Below are positions 8,594-17,342 of a stretch of DNA of 64,000 bases, piece after piece (the stretch's first letter is position 1; the number at the start of each line of letters is the position of its first letter). Source of the DNA: Paenibacillus hamazuiensis (GTDB lineage: Bacteria > Bacillota > Bacilli > Paenibacillales > NBRC-103111); NCBI RefSeq assembly GCF_023276405.1, contig NZ_JALRMO010000001.1:682001-746000 (forward strand), written 5' to 3'. Under the pieces are notes generated by a model. That model was not told the DNA's origin. It saw only the letters and a list, made by a program, of their open reading frames with translations, and did no database searches. A program made the translations under genes and the position numbers.

Positions 8594-9370
8594 ATGGCAG
8601 AAACATTCAGTTCGCTGACCGTCCTGATGGTGTCGGATTTGGCCGGATCGCAGTCATTTTACCGCGACGTTCTCGGGTTTGACGTGACGGATTGGTGGGC
8701 GGAGCGCGGCGGCCTGCATGGTGTGGCGCTGAAGTTGTATCAGGCGCCGGACGTTTCGGCAGTAAGGCCGAACCCGCCGGCTGCGGGTCATGCCTATGCC
8801 GTCGACGTTCAAGTATATACGGAAACGTGGGCGCAGCTCGATGCGCTTTACGAGGAGTTTCGCAGCAAAGGGGCCCGTATTTCCGTCGAGCCGACGATTT
8901 ATCCGGGAGGCGGGCCTTGGAAGGAATTCGTGGTCGAGGACCCGGATGGGTACCATCTGGCGTTCGGCGGAACGGATGGCCGAAATGCGATGAGCCCGAT
9001 TCATCCGAAGATCGATGCCGTCTTCCTTTGGGTGCGCGATTTGGACCGCGCCGTTGACCGTTACGGCAAGCTGCTCGGTCTCGAGGTCAAACCGGAGCAG
9101 CGTTACGGTAAGCTGCATATGTTCCGTCTTCATGACGGATCGGCCATTTTGCTCGATTCGAACGGCATGGACAACATTCCGGTACCGGAGCAGGGTCCGG
9201 TCATTTGCAAGTTTTCCACGATGAACATTGACGACGCTCACCGGCACGCGCTGGAGCTAGGGTTTGAGGTTGTCTACGGGATCGTTCGATACCCTCGGGT
9301 GTCTTTCTTTAATATCCGCGACGAGGAAGGCAATATTATTACGATATCGCAGGATCATAATGCGAAGTGA
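8594..9370 (+). CDS. Two-domain VOC (glyoxalase-fold) protein
   Basis: This 258-residue product has one VOC domain at residues 5-118 (MVSDLAGSQSFYRDVLG to VVEDPDGYHLAFGG) and a second at about 138-255 (VFLWVRDLDRAVDRYGKLLG to IRDEEGNIITIS). The start at 8594 follows AGAAGGGAAGTG. It comes 19 nt after the VOC-GyrI gene, so the four VOC-containing genes very probably form one transcript. It could be a dioxygenase-like, resistance or binding protein; no substrate can be named. It resembles the gene two places upstream in domain plan but not closely in sequence. Confidence 0.8.
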   Translation: MAETFSSLTVLMVSDLAGSQSFYRDVLGFDVTDWWAERGGLHGVALKLYQAPDVSAVRPNPPAAGHAYAVDVQVYTETWAQLDALYEEFRSKGARISVEPTIYPGGGPWKEFVVEDPDGYHLAFGGTDGRNAMSPIHPKIDAVFLWVRDLDRAVDRYGKLLGLEVKPEQRYGKLHMFRLHDGSAILLDSNGMDNIPVPEQGPVICKFSTMNIDDAHRHALELGFEVVYGIVRYPRVSFFNIRDEEGNIITISQDHNAK

Positions 9371-9455
9371 AGCGAAGGGAGTGTTCGTCGCGGCTCGCGG
9401 GACTTAATGTATGTATTGCGGCCTCATTGCCAAACATAACCGGTGAGGTGATCGC

Positions 9456-9620
9456 ATGGATGACAAGATGAATAAACATCATGAACAAAACGAACCTACC
9501 ATCGCCCCCGGTATGAACGGAAGCGATGATTTGGAAGAAAAGGCAACCGAAGCGGAAGTGGAGCAGGGTGACTTTACTTCCGTCACGCGGCTGTATGTCG
9601 ACCGAACTCCGGAGGACTAA
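9456..9620 (+). CDS. Small acidic conserved-looking protein
   Basis: A 54-residue protein begins at ATG 9456 after a CGGTGAGGTG site. It is strongly acidic, with no Cys and no membrane segment; the ordered part appears to be the C-terminal half (VEQGDFTSVTRLYVDR). It ends just before a strong GC hairpin at 9657. It lies 85 nt after the VOC cluster in the same direction and could be its last gene. I do not recognise the family with certainty; short acidic proteins of this kind are common in Bacillales. Confidence 0.55.
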   Translation: MDDKMNKHHEQNEPTIAPGMNGSDDLEEKATEAEVEQGDFTSVTRLYVDRTPED

Positions 9621-9656
9621 TGCTTGAAGCAAGCACACCGTGACGGAATGCACGGA

Positions 9657-9681
9657 GGAGGGCGGCTTCCGTCCGCCCTCC
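9657..9681 (+). terminator. GC-rich hairpin after VOC cluster
   Basis: GGAGGGCGG and CCGCCCTCC form a perfect 9-bp stem with a 7-nt loop, and GCAC/GTGC lie outside it. There is no clear T-run, so a terminator role is likely but not certain. Confidence 0.45.
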
Positions 9682-9813
9682 CGGCAGTGCACTTAAAGCC
9701 GTCAGACTGATTGTTTCACGCATGCGGCCTTCTTGGTCTTGCGGAGCCGCAGTGCGTGCCGGAAAAGGCGTGCATTGAGGTGCTGATTTGGAAGATGCGT
9801 TTTTCGCCGCAGG

Positions 9814-10554
9814 TTACAGCGTTTGTCCGCCGTCTACGGTCACGATTTGCCCCGTCATCGAATCCTGCTCCAAAACGGCGCAAATCATATGCGCAATATC
9901 TTCCGGAGTCGAGATGCGCTGCAGCAGCAGATTCGTGCTGAGACGGTTCATGGTGTCCTCGCGGCCTTCCCACCATCTGGTGGCGACGGCTCCGGGAACG
10001 ACGCTGCTCACCCGGATGTGCGGAGCCAGGGCGCGGGCCAGCGATTTGGTAAGGCCGTGCACCGCCGCTTTGGATACGGCATACGGAAGCGAGGAGCCGG
10101 AACCCGTTAATCCGGCTATGCTTCCTACGTTGACGACGGCTCCTTGTTTTTTTCGCTTCATCCCGGGAGCAACCGCTCTCGCGCAGAAAAACATTCCCTT
10201 CACGTTGACCGCGTACAGCTCGTCCCATAATTCCTCCGTTGCGGCTTCCAGGTCGTCGAGCGGAATATGCCGCGTGATGCTCGCGTTATTGACGAGCACA
10301 TCGATCTCTCCGAATTGCTTTGCAACGGCTCCAACCATTTCCCTTACTGCCCCGTCGTTCGACACGTCGGCTTGTATCGCAATCGCGCGTCCGCCGGCGC
10401 TTTCGATCAATCGCACCGTCTCCTCCGCCTCAACCTCGGAACGCGAGTAATTCACCGCAACAGCCGCACCCCGCTCCGCGAGCAAGAGACTTACCGCCCT
10501 GCCGATTCCCGTACCTCCTCCGGTAACCAATGCCACTTTGTTTTTTAGATCCAT
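9814..10554 (-). CDS. Short-chain dehydrogenase/reductase
   Basis: This 246-residue classical SDR has the NAD(P) motif TGGGTGIG (11-18), NNAS (89-92), catalytic Asn117, Ser145, Tyr158 and Lys162, and a C-terminal MTGQIVTVDGGQ typical of FabG-like enzymes. It will oxidise or reduce a carbonyl/alcohol with NAD(P)H in the cytosol. The ATG at 10554 has AGGAG 8 nt upstream; the GTG three codons earlier is too close to that site. It stands alone, convergent with the VOC cluster, so its substrate cannot be inferred from neighbours. Confidence 0.92.
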   Translation of the reverse strand: MDLKNKVALVTGGGTGIGRAVSLLLAERGAAVAVNYSRSEVEAEETVRLIESAGGRAIAIQADVSNDGAVREMVGAVAKQFGEIDVLVNNASITRHIPLDDLEAATEELWDELYAVNVKGMFFCARAVAPGMKRKKQGAVVNVGSIAGLTGSGSSLPYAVSKAAVHGLTKSLARALAPHIRVSSVVPGAVATRWWEGREDTMNRLSTNLLLQRISTPEDIAHMICAVLEQDSMTGQIVTVDGGQTL

Positions 10555-10583
10555 GGTAATCACTCCTTAGTCTAGTTTGGAAA

Positions 10584-10760
10584 CGGACAACAGGTACGTT
10601 ATTTGCAGAATATGAAACGATCGAACGTTTGTCCGGACACAGAATACGTTAGTTGCTCGAAAGCGCCGAGGTTGAGGTGTTTTTTCGGCGAATAACGGAC
10701 CCGGTGTCCGAAAAATTTGAAATAAGGCGCTTTTCTCCGAAATAACGAATCTGATGTCCG
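10584..10760. repeat. Four-unit inverted repeat element A
   Basis: Four 23-nt units lie at 10584-10606 and 10634-10656 (one orientation) and at 10688-10710 and 10738-10760 (the other). Each pair is exactly 50 nt apart. Read in one sense, all four share AATAACG or CTAACG near the start and TGTCCG at the end. As RNA, unit 1 would pair with unit 4 and unit 2 with unit 3, giving a long hairpin with paired blocks 50 nt apart. No reading frame crosses it convincingly. Confidence 0.8.
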
Positions 10761-10844
10761 CTTGAATGACACGCAGCGCTACAGAACAAGATGCAAGCCG
10801 AACGACATAGAACTGTTATCCCGCCCAAAAGCAGCTTGCCAAAC

Positions 10845-11030
10845 ATAGCGGAACTCACATTCGCTATTTTCGGATAAATGGGCATATCGGAAAAAATAGA
10901 GGAACTGAGATGCGCTAATTCGTTGGAAAATGGCATGAGTATCGGTCAAAGAGGCAGATAGAGCACCTGAGTTCCGCTAATTTCCAAAATGATCCGAATC
11001 CGGCCACTTAGTGAACTATAGTTCCGCTAT
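10845..11030. repeat. Four-unit inverted repeat element B
   Basis: Units centred on GGAACT begin at 10850 and 10901, and their complements AGTTCC end at 10975 and 11025, so the spacing is 51 and 50 nt. Each unit is also a weak palindrome (TAGCG or TAGAG before GGAACT, CGCTA after). It follows element A by about 85 nt. A close relative lies at 34020-34195. Confidence 0.82.
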
Positions 11031-11225
11031 GGTCCTGCTTAACCTGACCACATCACTCTCGAAGCGTCATAAGGAGCTAAGCCGGCTTCGGAAGGTGGGC
11101 TTCCCCGGTGGGGGACTCAGGGGTAGCTCTGCCACCTATTTTAAAACACGGCACAAATTCTGTATAATTGAATTATCCAATCGAATGGTTCAAAATTTTT
11201 GAATCAATGCAACCGGGGTGGCGCA

Positions 11226-12116
11226 ATGGATCTGAAAACATTAAAAACGTTCCAGGCGATAGTCGCTTACGAGAGCTTTAACCGGGCGGCGGAGGAAATG
11301 AATTACGCGCAGTCGACCGTCACGATGCAAATCCAGAAACTGGAGGCGGATCTGGGTGTCCGGCTCCTCGAGCGCGGGAAAAAATTCCGGCTCACCGAAG
11401 CGGGAAGGCTGTTTCACGAGCAAAGCGCGCAAATCGTCAAGGACATGGAGCAGCTGCAGGCGCGGCTTAAAGATTTGCAATCGGGCGAAGCGGGGCACAT
11501 CCGTCTCGGAGTCCATGAGCCGGCGGCGAGTTACCGTATGCCTGCGATTCTGGGCAGGTTCATATCGCAGTTTCCCGCAATCCGCGTGTCCGTGGATATT
11601 GCCAGCTCCTCCGTTTTGGGCGAACGGCTCGTTCGCGGGGAGCTGGATTTGGCGGTATGCTCGGCGCCGGAAATCGGCACCGAGCTTTATTTCGAGCCGT
11701 TGTTTACGGAGAAGTTCGTGCTGCTGCTGCCGGAAGGACACCCGCTCGCGGAAAAGGTGTCCGTCGTGCCGGACGACCTCCGCGGCCACCGTCTGCTGAT
11801 TACGCAGACCGGCTGCCCGTACCGCAAAAAACTCGAGATCGCCTTGCAGGAATCGGGCGGAACGCCGCTCGATACGATGGAAATCGGAAGCATGGCCGCC
11901 TTGAAATATTACGTCGCGAGCGGGCTCGGGATCGCTTTGGTGCCGCAGACGGTACTGAACCCGGTTCCCGCGGGTACCGCTGTGCGCCCCCTGCACGGCA
12001 ATGCGCTGGCGATGGTCTGCGGCCTCCTATGCAAAACCTCCGACTACCCTTTCAAGCAGGCCGGAGCAAAACTGTACCGTTTTCTAAAGACGGAGTTTTC
12101 CGACGAACCGTTATAA
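11226..12116 (+). CDS. LysR-family transcriptional regulator
   Basis: Residues 1-60 form the LysR winged helix-turn-helix (LKTFQAIVAYESFNRAAEEM, then YAQSTVTMQIQKLE), and residues 90-290 the periplasmic-binding-like effector domain (IRLGVHEPAASYRMPAILG, then LVRGELDLAVCS). Length, 296 residues, is normal. The start at 11226 follows GGGGTGG; nine residues upstream in frame lack the family pattern. The effector domain would bind an unknown small molecule. It precedes a nucleotidyltransferase-fold gene by 28 nt in the same direction. LysR proteins usually act on a divergent neighbour, but here only repeats lie upstream, so the target is open. Confidence 0.9.
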   Translation: MDLKTLKTFQAIVAYESFNRAAEEMNYAQSTVTMQIQKLEADLGVRLLERGKKFRLTEAGRLFHEQSAQIVKDMEQLQARLKDLQSGEAGHIRLGVHEPAASYRMPAILGRFISQFPAIRVSVDIASSSVLGERLVRGELDLAVCSAPEIGTELYFEPLFTEKFVLLLPEGHPLAEKVSVVPDDLRGHRLLITQTGCPYRKKLEIALQESGGTPLDTMEIGSMAALKYYVASGLGIALVPQTVLNPVPAGTAVRPLHGNALAMVCGLLCKTSDYPFKQAGAKLYRFLKTEFSDEPL

Positions 12117-12144
12117 AAAGTTATTTTCAGACTGGACGAAAAAG

Positions 12145-12765
12145 GTGAATGCATTGACGACGACCCGTTTGCCGTACCACGCATACAACCAAAATGTCGC
12201 CCGCCAGATGGCTTGCCTGACGGAGATCGTACAATTAAACCCCGTACTGAAGAAAGTGTTCGATCAAGCGCCTGATCTTGGCCTGGAATCCTATTACGTG
12301 GGAGCCGGCTGCATTGCTCAGAGCGTCTGGAACTACGTGTCCGGGTTTCCGGCAGACCGGGGAATCAGCGACATCGACTTTGTTTACTACGACCCCAACC
12401 TGTCGTATGACAAGGAAAACGAGGTCATCGTACGGGTTCAAGCGTTATACAGAGGCATTCCGATCCAAATGGACGTCAAAAACCAGGCGCGCGTCCATTT
12501 GTGGTATGAGCGGCATTTCGGCTATCCGATCGAGCCCTACGGCTCCGTGGAAGCGGCCATCAATACATGGCCCACCACCGCTACGGCTGTCGGCATACGC
12601 CGCCATGCGGACGGCGAATGGCACGTTTACGCCCCTTACGGGTTAAACGACCTGTTCGGCCTGATCGTCAGGCCTAACAAAACGCAAATCACCAAGGAAA
12701 TTTACGAACGGAAAACGGCCCGCTGGGCGCAGATTTGGCCTCAATTGACGATTATCCCCTGGTAA
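12145..12765 (+). CDS. Nucleotidyltransferase-fold family protein (DUF925-like)
   Basis: The 206-residue product resembles the family often annotated nucleotidyltransferase (DUF925): an N-terminal helix, YYVGAGCIAQSVWNYVSG near residues 51-68, and the ISDIDFVYYD acidic motif near residues 74-83 that would hold metal. Near the end are PYGLNDLFGLIVRPN and a KxxY...KxxRW signature. The biological substrate is unknown for the family. The frame opens with a GTG at 12145; a TTG at 12154 has AAAGGTG at good spacing and may be the real start. It lies 28 nt behind the LysR gene and may be co-transcribed with it. Confidence 0.8.
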   Translation: MNALTTTRLPYHAYNQNVARQMACLTEIVQLNPVLKKVFDQAPDLGLESYYVGAGCIAQSVWNYVSGFPADRGISDIDFVYYDPNLSYDKENEVIVRVQALYRGIPIQMDVKNQARVHLWYERHFGYPIEPYGSVEAAINTWPTTATAVGIRRHADGEWHVYAPYGLNDLFGLIVRPNKTQITKEIYERKTARWAQIWPQLTIIPW

Positions 12766-12897
12766 TCATGCCCTTTTCACAAACATGTGAATTTCAGATA
12801 AATCTTTCCGAATATTGTTCATTGCCCGGGCCGGCATAACCGTTTACGATCAAAAAGTACGGGTTCTTGAGACAAGAGCCGTTATATGACAAGTATA

Positions 12898-12930
12898 AAG
12901 ACCAACCTCCGCGCGGGGTTGGTCTTTAAA
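12898..12930 (+). terminator. Hairpin terminator before sugar-transport operon
   Basis: AAAGACCAACC and GGTTGGTCTTT form an 11-bp stem with an 8-nt GC-rich loop. It lies between the nucleotidyltransferase-like gene and the AraC sensor gene and ends the former's transcript, or could attenuate the latter. Confidence 0.6.
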
Positions 12931-12965
12931 GTACGTAAACCATTTCAGCCAGCGGGGAGAATCAC

Positions 12966-15275
12966 ATGGACATATTGAACAGATGGCTAAGCCGGCGCAC
13001 TTTGTACGCGAGTTTATTGTACTCGTATTTGCTGATGCTGCTCATCCCTTTATGCATCGAGCTGTTCAGCTACTGGCAGTATTCCGGAATGATCGCGAAA
13101 GAAACGGAAGAGTACAATTTGTCGCTGCTCAAGCAATCGGAGCGGGTGCTGGACGACCGGCTGCAAAGCATCGAGGAAATGACGATCAATCTGTCGCTGG
13201 ACAGCCAGGTTCAGCGGTTCATTAACGTGTCCGAAAATATGGATGCGGTTGATAAATACAATATGAGCAAGCTGATCGAAAATCTCGACCGGTACAAGAA
13301 GACGAACAGCTTTATTCGCGGCATTTATATTTATTTCCCCAAATCGGGTTCGGTCGTTACGGAGACGGCGAAAACGACGGTCGATGACTTTTATAAAAAC
13401 GTTTACCGGTATGCGGACTGGCCGTTTGAAGACTGGAAATACGCGCTGCATCAAATCCATAATCTCGAGTACAGAGCCGCGAAGCTGACGCTGAGCGACG
13501 CCTCCGCCCCGAGCGATGTCATCTGCTTGCTGCAATCGGTGTTTCAAGGTTCGATCAAGCAGCCGGTCGCGGCCATCGTCGTCACGATCGATGCCAAGAA
13601 GGTGGAGCAGCTTCTTTCGGACGAGGCGTCTTCGTTCCGCAATTTGCATGTGCTGGACCGCTTCGGCCGCAGCATCTTCGGCATCGGGGACAGATCGCTG
13701 CTGACAGCGGTGCCGATGGACAGGCTGGCTCACCGGCAAAGCTTCGAAATCGAGGTGAACGGGGAGGAGTACCTCGTTTCCGGCATCCGTTCGTCGTACC
13801 GCGACAGGCAGTATGTGTCGATCACGTCCACCCAGCTCGTCAAAAACGATTTAAGCCGGATTACGAGCCGGGTCATCCTTGTCACGTTATGCCTGTTTGC
13901 CGCGGGAATTGTTCTTGCCGTTGTTCTTGCCAAACTGAGGTACAGACCGATCAAAAAGCTGGCCGATCTGTTCCGGACGAAAGTGAAAAGCGCGCCGGAA
14001 GGCGCAGCGAACGAGCTGGAGCTGATCGAATGGATGGCCGATACGGCGTTCAAAGAGAAAGAGCAGTTTGCCCAGGCCATGCACAGGCAAATGCCGATCA
14101 TCAGATCCAACACGCTGCTCTCTCTGATGAGGGGGAGCACGCTTGACGATGACGAACGCGCGCTCGAAGATATCGGCATCGAAGCGGCATATCCGTTTTT
14201 CAGCGTTATTTTGGTGCATATCGATCAATACCGGGAGAGCAAGCTGAAGGAACGCAATTTGTCCAAATTCGTCATCGGCAACGTGCTTGAGCATCTGGGC
14301 CGCGAAATCGGTCCTTCGTTTGCGGCGGACATAGATATCGACCGGGTAGGGGTGCTGATCAACCTGCCGGAAAATAACGACGCAGAAAGGAAAAAACTTC
14401 ACGACGCGGCTGCGAAAGCGCTTGAGTTTATCGGCGCCAAGTTCGACAATACGATCACGGTCAGCATCGGGGGCATCCACGATAAGCTGGACGGCATACA
14501 CCGCGCATATCAGGAAGCATTCCGGGCGATGGAATATCAAATCGTCAGAGGGTACAGCAGCGTCATCCGCTTCGAAGAAATGGAAGCGCTTCAGCAGCCG
14601 CGTACGTACGTATATCCGATGCAGACGGAGGAGCTTCTCATCGGCAGCATCAAGCAGGGCGACTTTGCAAAAGTACGCGTTATCATGAACGAGGTGTATG
14701 AAATGAATTTTGCCCCGGGCAACCTGCCGCTCGAAATGGCCCGCTGTCTGTTTTTCGACATGATGGGGACGGCGATCAAGGTGCTCGGCTCTTCGGCGCT
14801 CGATTACGACTCCATGTTTGCCGGCGGACCGCGGCCGTACGAGCTGCTCACCTCAAGCAGGACGATTCAGGAAATGCGGGAGAAGCTGCTGTGGATTTAC
14901 GAGCGGATATGCGAGCATATCCGCGAAGATAAAAAAAGGCACAGCCACCAGCTGGAGGATCGGATAGCCGCTTATATCCGGGAAAACTTCGCCGATCCCG
15001 AGCTCAGCCTGACGAAAGTTGCCGCCGAGTTCAACATAAGTCCGACTTATTTGTCGGGGTTTTTCAAGGAACAGGCCGGGGAAAATTTTTTGAATTATGT
15101 TAGCAAGATAAGGGTGGAGGCGGCGAAAAAGCTGCTCGTCGAGCGGTCGATTTCGCTTCAGGAGATTGCGGAGAAGGTCGGTTATTCGGGCAACGTCGTC
15201 CTGATCCGCAATTTCAAAAAGCTGGAAGGAATGACGCCCGGAGAATACCGGGAAAAACATTCCGGCCAAGCTTAA
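12966..15275 (+). CDS. Membrane-anchored AraC-family sensor/regulator
   Basis: The 769-residue protein has a transmembrane segment near residues 15-33, an extracellular sensing region (about 35-295, Cache-like), a second membrane segment near residues 298-318 (VILVTLCLFAAGIVLAVVL), a cytoplasmic linker, and an AraC helix-turn-helix pair at about 665-765 (LTKVAAEFNISPTYLSGFF, then EIAEKVGYSGNVVLIRNFKK). Such one-protein regulators are frequent next to LplABC-type importers in Paenibacillus and probably sense an imported sugar or its binding protein. The ABC importer genes follow directly on the same strand, so they are the obvious target. Confidence 0.9.
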   Translation: MDILNRWLSRRTLYASLLYSYLLMLLIPLCIELFSYWQYSGMIAKETEEYNLSLLKQSERVLDDRLQSIEEMTINLSLDSQVQRFINVSENMDAVDKYNMSKLIENLDRYKKTNSFIRGIYIYFPKSGSVVTETAKTTVDDFYKNVYRYADWPFEDWKYALHQIHNLEYRAAKLTLSDASAPSDVICLLQSVFQGSIKQPVAAIVVTIDAKKVEQLLSDEASSFRNLHVLDRFGRSIFGIGDRSLLTAVPMDRLAHRQSFEIEVNGEEYLVSGIRSSYRDRQYVSITSTQLVKNDLSRITSRVILVTLCLFAAGIVLAVVLAKLRYRPIKKLADLFRTKVKSAPEGAANELELIEWMADTAFKEKEQFAQAMHRQMPIIRSNTLLSLMRGSTLDDDERALEDIGIEAAYPFFSVILVHIDQYRESKLKERNLSKFVIGNVLEHLGREIGPSFAADIDIDRVGVLINLPENNDAERKKLHDAAAKALEFIGAKFDNTITVSIGGIHDKLDGIHRAYQEAFRAMEYQIVRGYSSVIRFEEMEALQQPRTYVYPMQTEELLIGSIKQGDFAKVRVIMNEVYEMNFAPGNLPLEMARCLFFDMMGTAIKVLGSSALDYDSMFAGGPRPYELLTSSRTIQEMREKLLWIYERICEHIREDKKRHSHQLEDRIAAYIRENFADPELSLTKVAAEFNISPTYLSGFFKEQAGENFLNYVSKIRVEAAKKLLVERSISLQEIAEKVGYSGNVVLIRNFKKLEGMTPGEYREKHSGQA

Positions 15276-15423
15276 AAAATGATAATGAAAATTATATAAC
15301 CGGAATTCGCAAATAAAATCAACGTTTTGAAGTATCGGCGGTAGACCGGATGCCGCCGGTTTTCTTATGATAAGCCTCGAGACGGCGACGTCATGCGACA
15401 GTCATGAGGGAGGCAAAAAAACG

Positions 15424-16392
15424 ATGGAAATAACCCGAAAGGATGCGAGTGCGGAAGCGCCGGGCAGCCGAAGTTCCTTGGCCGCGGGGATCGATATCCT
15501 GCGCAAGGATTTGCTGAGGAACAAGTACATTTACCTGATGATGCTGCCCGGGTTTTTGTATTACATCGTGTTTCATTACATTCCGATGTACGGCGCGACC
15601 ATCGCATTCAAGCAGTTCACTCCGGCGGCCGGCATATGGGACAGCCCCTGGGTCGGGTTCAAGCACTTTCAGGATTTTTTCAAAAGCTATTATTTTTGGC
15701 GGATCATCAAAAACACGCTGCTGATCAATTTGTACTCGCTGCTGTTCGGTTTTCCCGCCCCGATCCTGCTCGCTCTGCTCCTCAATGAGGTGCGGAAGAT
15801 GTGGTTCAAAAAAACGGTGCAAACGTTGACTTACTTGCCGCACTTCGTATCGGTAATGATCATCTGCGGGCTCATCGTCGACTTTACGTCGAAAAACGGG
15901 TTGATCAACGACATCATCGTCTGGTTCGGCGGCACGAGGGACAACTTGCTGATGAAGGCGGAGCTGTTCCGCACGATTTTCGTCAGCTCTGGCATTTGGC
16001 AGGAGATCGGGTGGGGGTCGATCATTTATTTGGCGGCCTTGTCCGGCATCGACCAGGAGCTGTACGATGCCGCGAATATTGACGGCGCCGGCCGGTTCCG
16101 GCAAATATTGAGCGTCACGCTGCCGGGGATCATGCCGACCATCATTATTTTGCTGATCCTGCGAATCGGCCATATGATGGATGTCGGCTTCGAGAAAATC
16201 ATTTTGCTGTACAATCCGTCAACTTACGAAACCGCGGACGTCATCTCTTCCTTCGTGTACCGCAAAGGGATCGTCGATGCCAATTACAGCTACAGCTCCG
16301 CCATCGGGTTGTTCAACTCGCTGATCAATTTCGTGCTGCTCATCGGCGCGAACAAATTAAGCAAAAAATTTTCCGATTCGAGTCTTTGGTAG
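15424..16392 (+). CDS. ABC sugar transporter permease, LplB type
   Basis: The 322-residue inner-membrane permease has the segment YLMMLPGFLYYIVFHYIPMYG and the EAA loop for ATPase contact near residues 220-240 (DAANIDGAGRFRQILSVTLPG), as in CUT1 permeases of the LplB family. Start at 15424 with GGGAGG upstream; a longer in-frame start at 15367 lacks a site. It pairs with the LplC-type permease 12 nt downstream and the lipoprotein after that. No ATPase gene is in the cluster, so a shared MsmX-like ATPase elsewhere is expected. The substrate is probably an oligosaccharide. Confidence 0.93.
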   Translation: MEITRKDASAEAPGSRSSLAAGIDILRKDLLRNKYIYLMMLPGFLYYIVFHYIPMYGATIAFKQFTPAAGIWDSPWVGFKHFQDFFKSYYFWRIIKNTLLINLYSLLFGFPAPILLALLLNEVRKMWFKKTVQTLTYLPHFVSVMIICGLIVDFTSKNGLINDIIVWFGGTRDNLLMKAELFRTIFVSSGIWQEIGWGSIIYLAALSGIDQELYDAANIDGAGRFRQILSVTLPGIMPTIIILLILRIGHMMDVGFEKIILLYNPSTYETADVISSFVYRKGIVDANYSYSSAIGLFNSLINFVLLIGANKLSKKFSDSSLW

Positions 16393-16404
16393 GAGGGGCG
16401 AGAC

Positions 16405-17283
16405 ATGAAACGAAGTGTGGGCGAGATCGTTTTCGATACGGCGAACGCGATCATCCTCTGCGCGCTGACGGTCGCAACGCTGTACCCGTTCTTGTACGTC
16501 GCGTTCGCTTCCGTCAGCAGTCCGACGGAGCTGTCCGGTCACCATGGCCTGCTGCTGGCGCCGATCGGCATTCAATGGGAAGCGTACAAGCTGGTGCTGC
16601 AAAATCCGCTTATATTGTCAGGTTATAAAAACACGCTGATCTACGTCTCGGTCGGGACGACGCTTAACGTGATTGTAACCGCTTTAATGGCTTACGCCTT
16701 GTCGCGCAAAGGGGTGCTGCTGAGAAACCACATCATGATGTTCATCGTGTTTACGATGTTTTTCGGCGGGGGCCTGATTCCGACTTACCTGCTCGTCAAA
16801 GGAATGGGCATGCTCAATTCGATCGGGGCGATGGTGCTGCCGGGGCTGATCGGTACGATGAATTTGATCATCATGCGAACTTATTTCCAGGGGATACCGG
16901 AAGCGCTGGAGGAGTCGGCGAGGCTGGACGGCGCGGGCGACTGGGTCATTTTATTCCGCATCATACTGCCGCTGTCGATGCCGGTCATCTCCGTCATGAT
17001 TTTGTATTACGGCGTCGGGCATTGGAACGCCTGGTTCAACGCGTCGATTTACCTGAACAAATCGGAGCTGTTTCCGCTTCAGCTCGTGCTGCGCAACATT
17101 TTGATCGCGAACAGCACCGATGACATGATGGTGACGCTCGGCGTGAACCAGAAAGGTCAGGACATGAGCGAGGTCATCAAATATACGACCATCATGGTCG
17201 CCACCGTTCCGGTGCTTATCGTGTACCCTTTTTTGCAAAAATATTTTGCCAAAGGCGTCATGATCGGAGCTATCAAGGGCTAA
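16405..17283 (+). CDS. ABC sugar transporter permease, LplC type
   Basis: This 292-residue carbohydrate permease pairs with the LplB-type gene just upstream. Hydrophobic spans occur near residues 14-35, 75-97, 108-130, 143-165, 190-205 and 255-280. The EAA motif is EESARLDGAGDWVILFRIILPLS near residues 170-193, and the C-terminus ends KGVMIGAIKG, which is nearly universal in LplC proteins. It forms the second half of the membrane channel. The spacing of 12 nt to the previous gene and about 60 nt to the next indicates one operon. Confidence 0.93.
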   Translation: MKRSVGEIVFDTANAIILCALTVATLYPFLYVAFASVSSPTELSGHHGLLLAPIGIQWEAYKLVLQNPLILSGYKNTLIYVSVGTTLNVIVTALMAYALSRKGVLLRNHIMMFIVFTMFFGGGLIPTYLLVKGMGMLNSIGAMVLPGLIGTMNLIIMRTYFQGIPEALEESARLDGAGDWVILFRIILPLSMPVISVMILYYGVGHWNAWFNASIYLNKSELFPLQLVLRNILIANSTDDMMVTLGVNQKGQDMSEVIKYTTIMVATVPVLIVYPFLQKYFAKGVMIGAIKG

Positions 17284-17342
17284 GCCGCACCGTTCTTGAT
17301 GTCAGGCGATATACCATTACATGTTTAGGGGGAGTAAATCTC

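Noticed and set aside
15275-15305. TGATAATGAAAATTAT as a Fur box
   Set aside because: The second half does not match the inverted part and the following genes are sugar importer genes.
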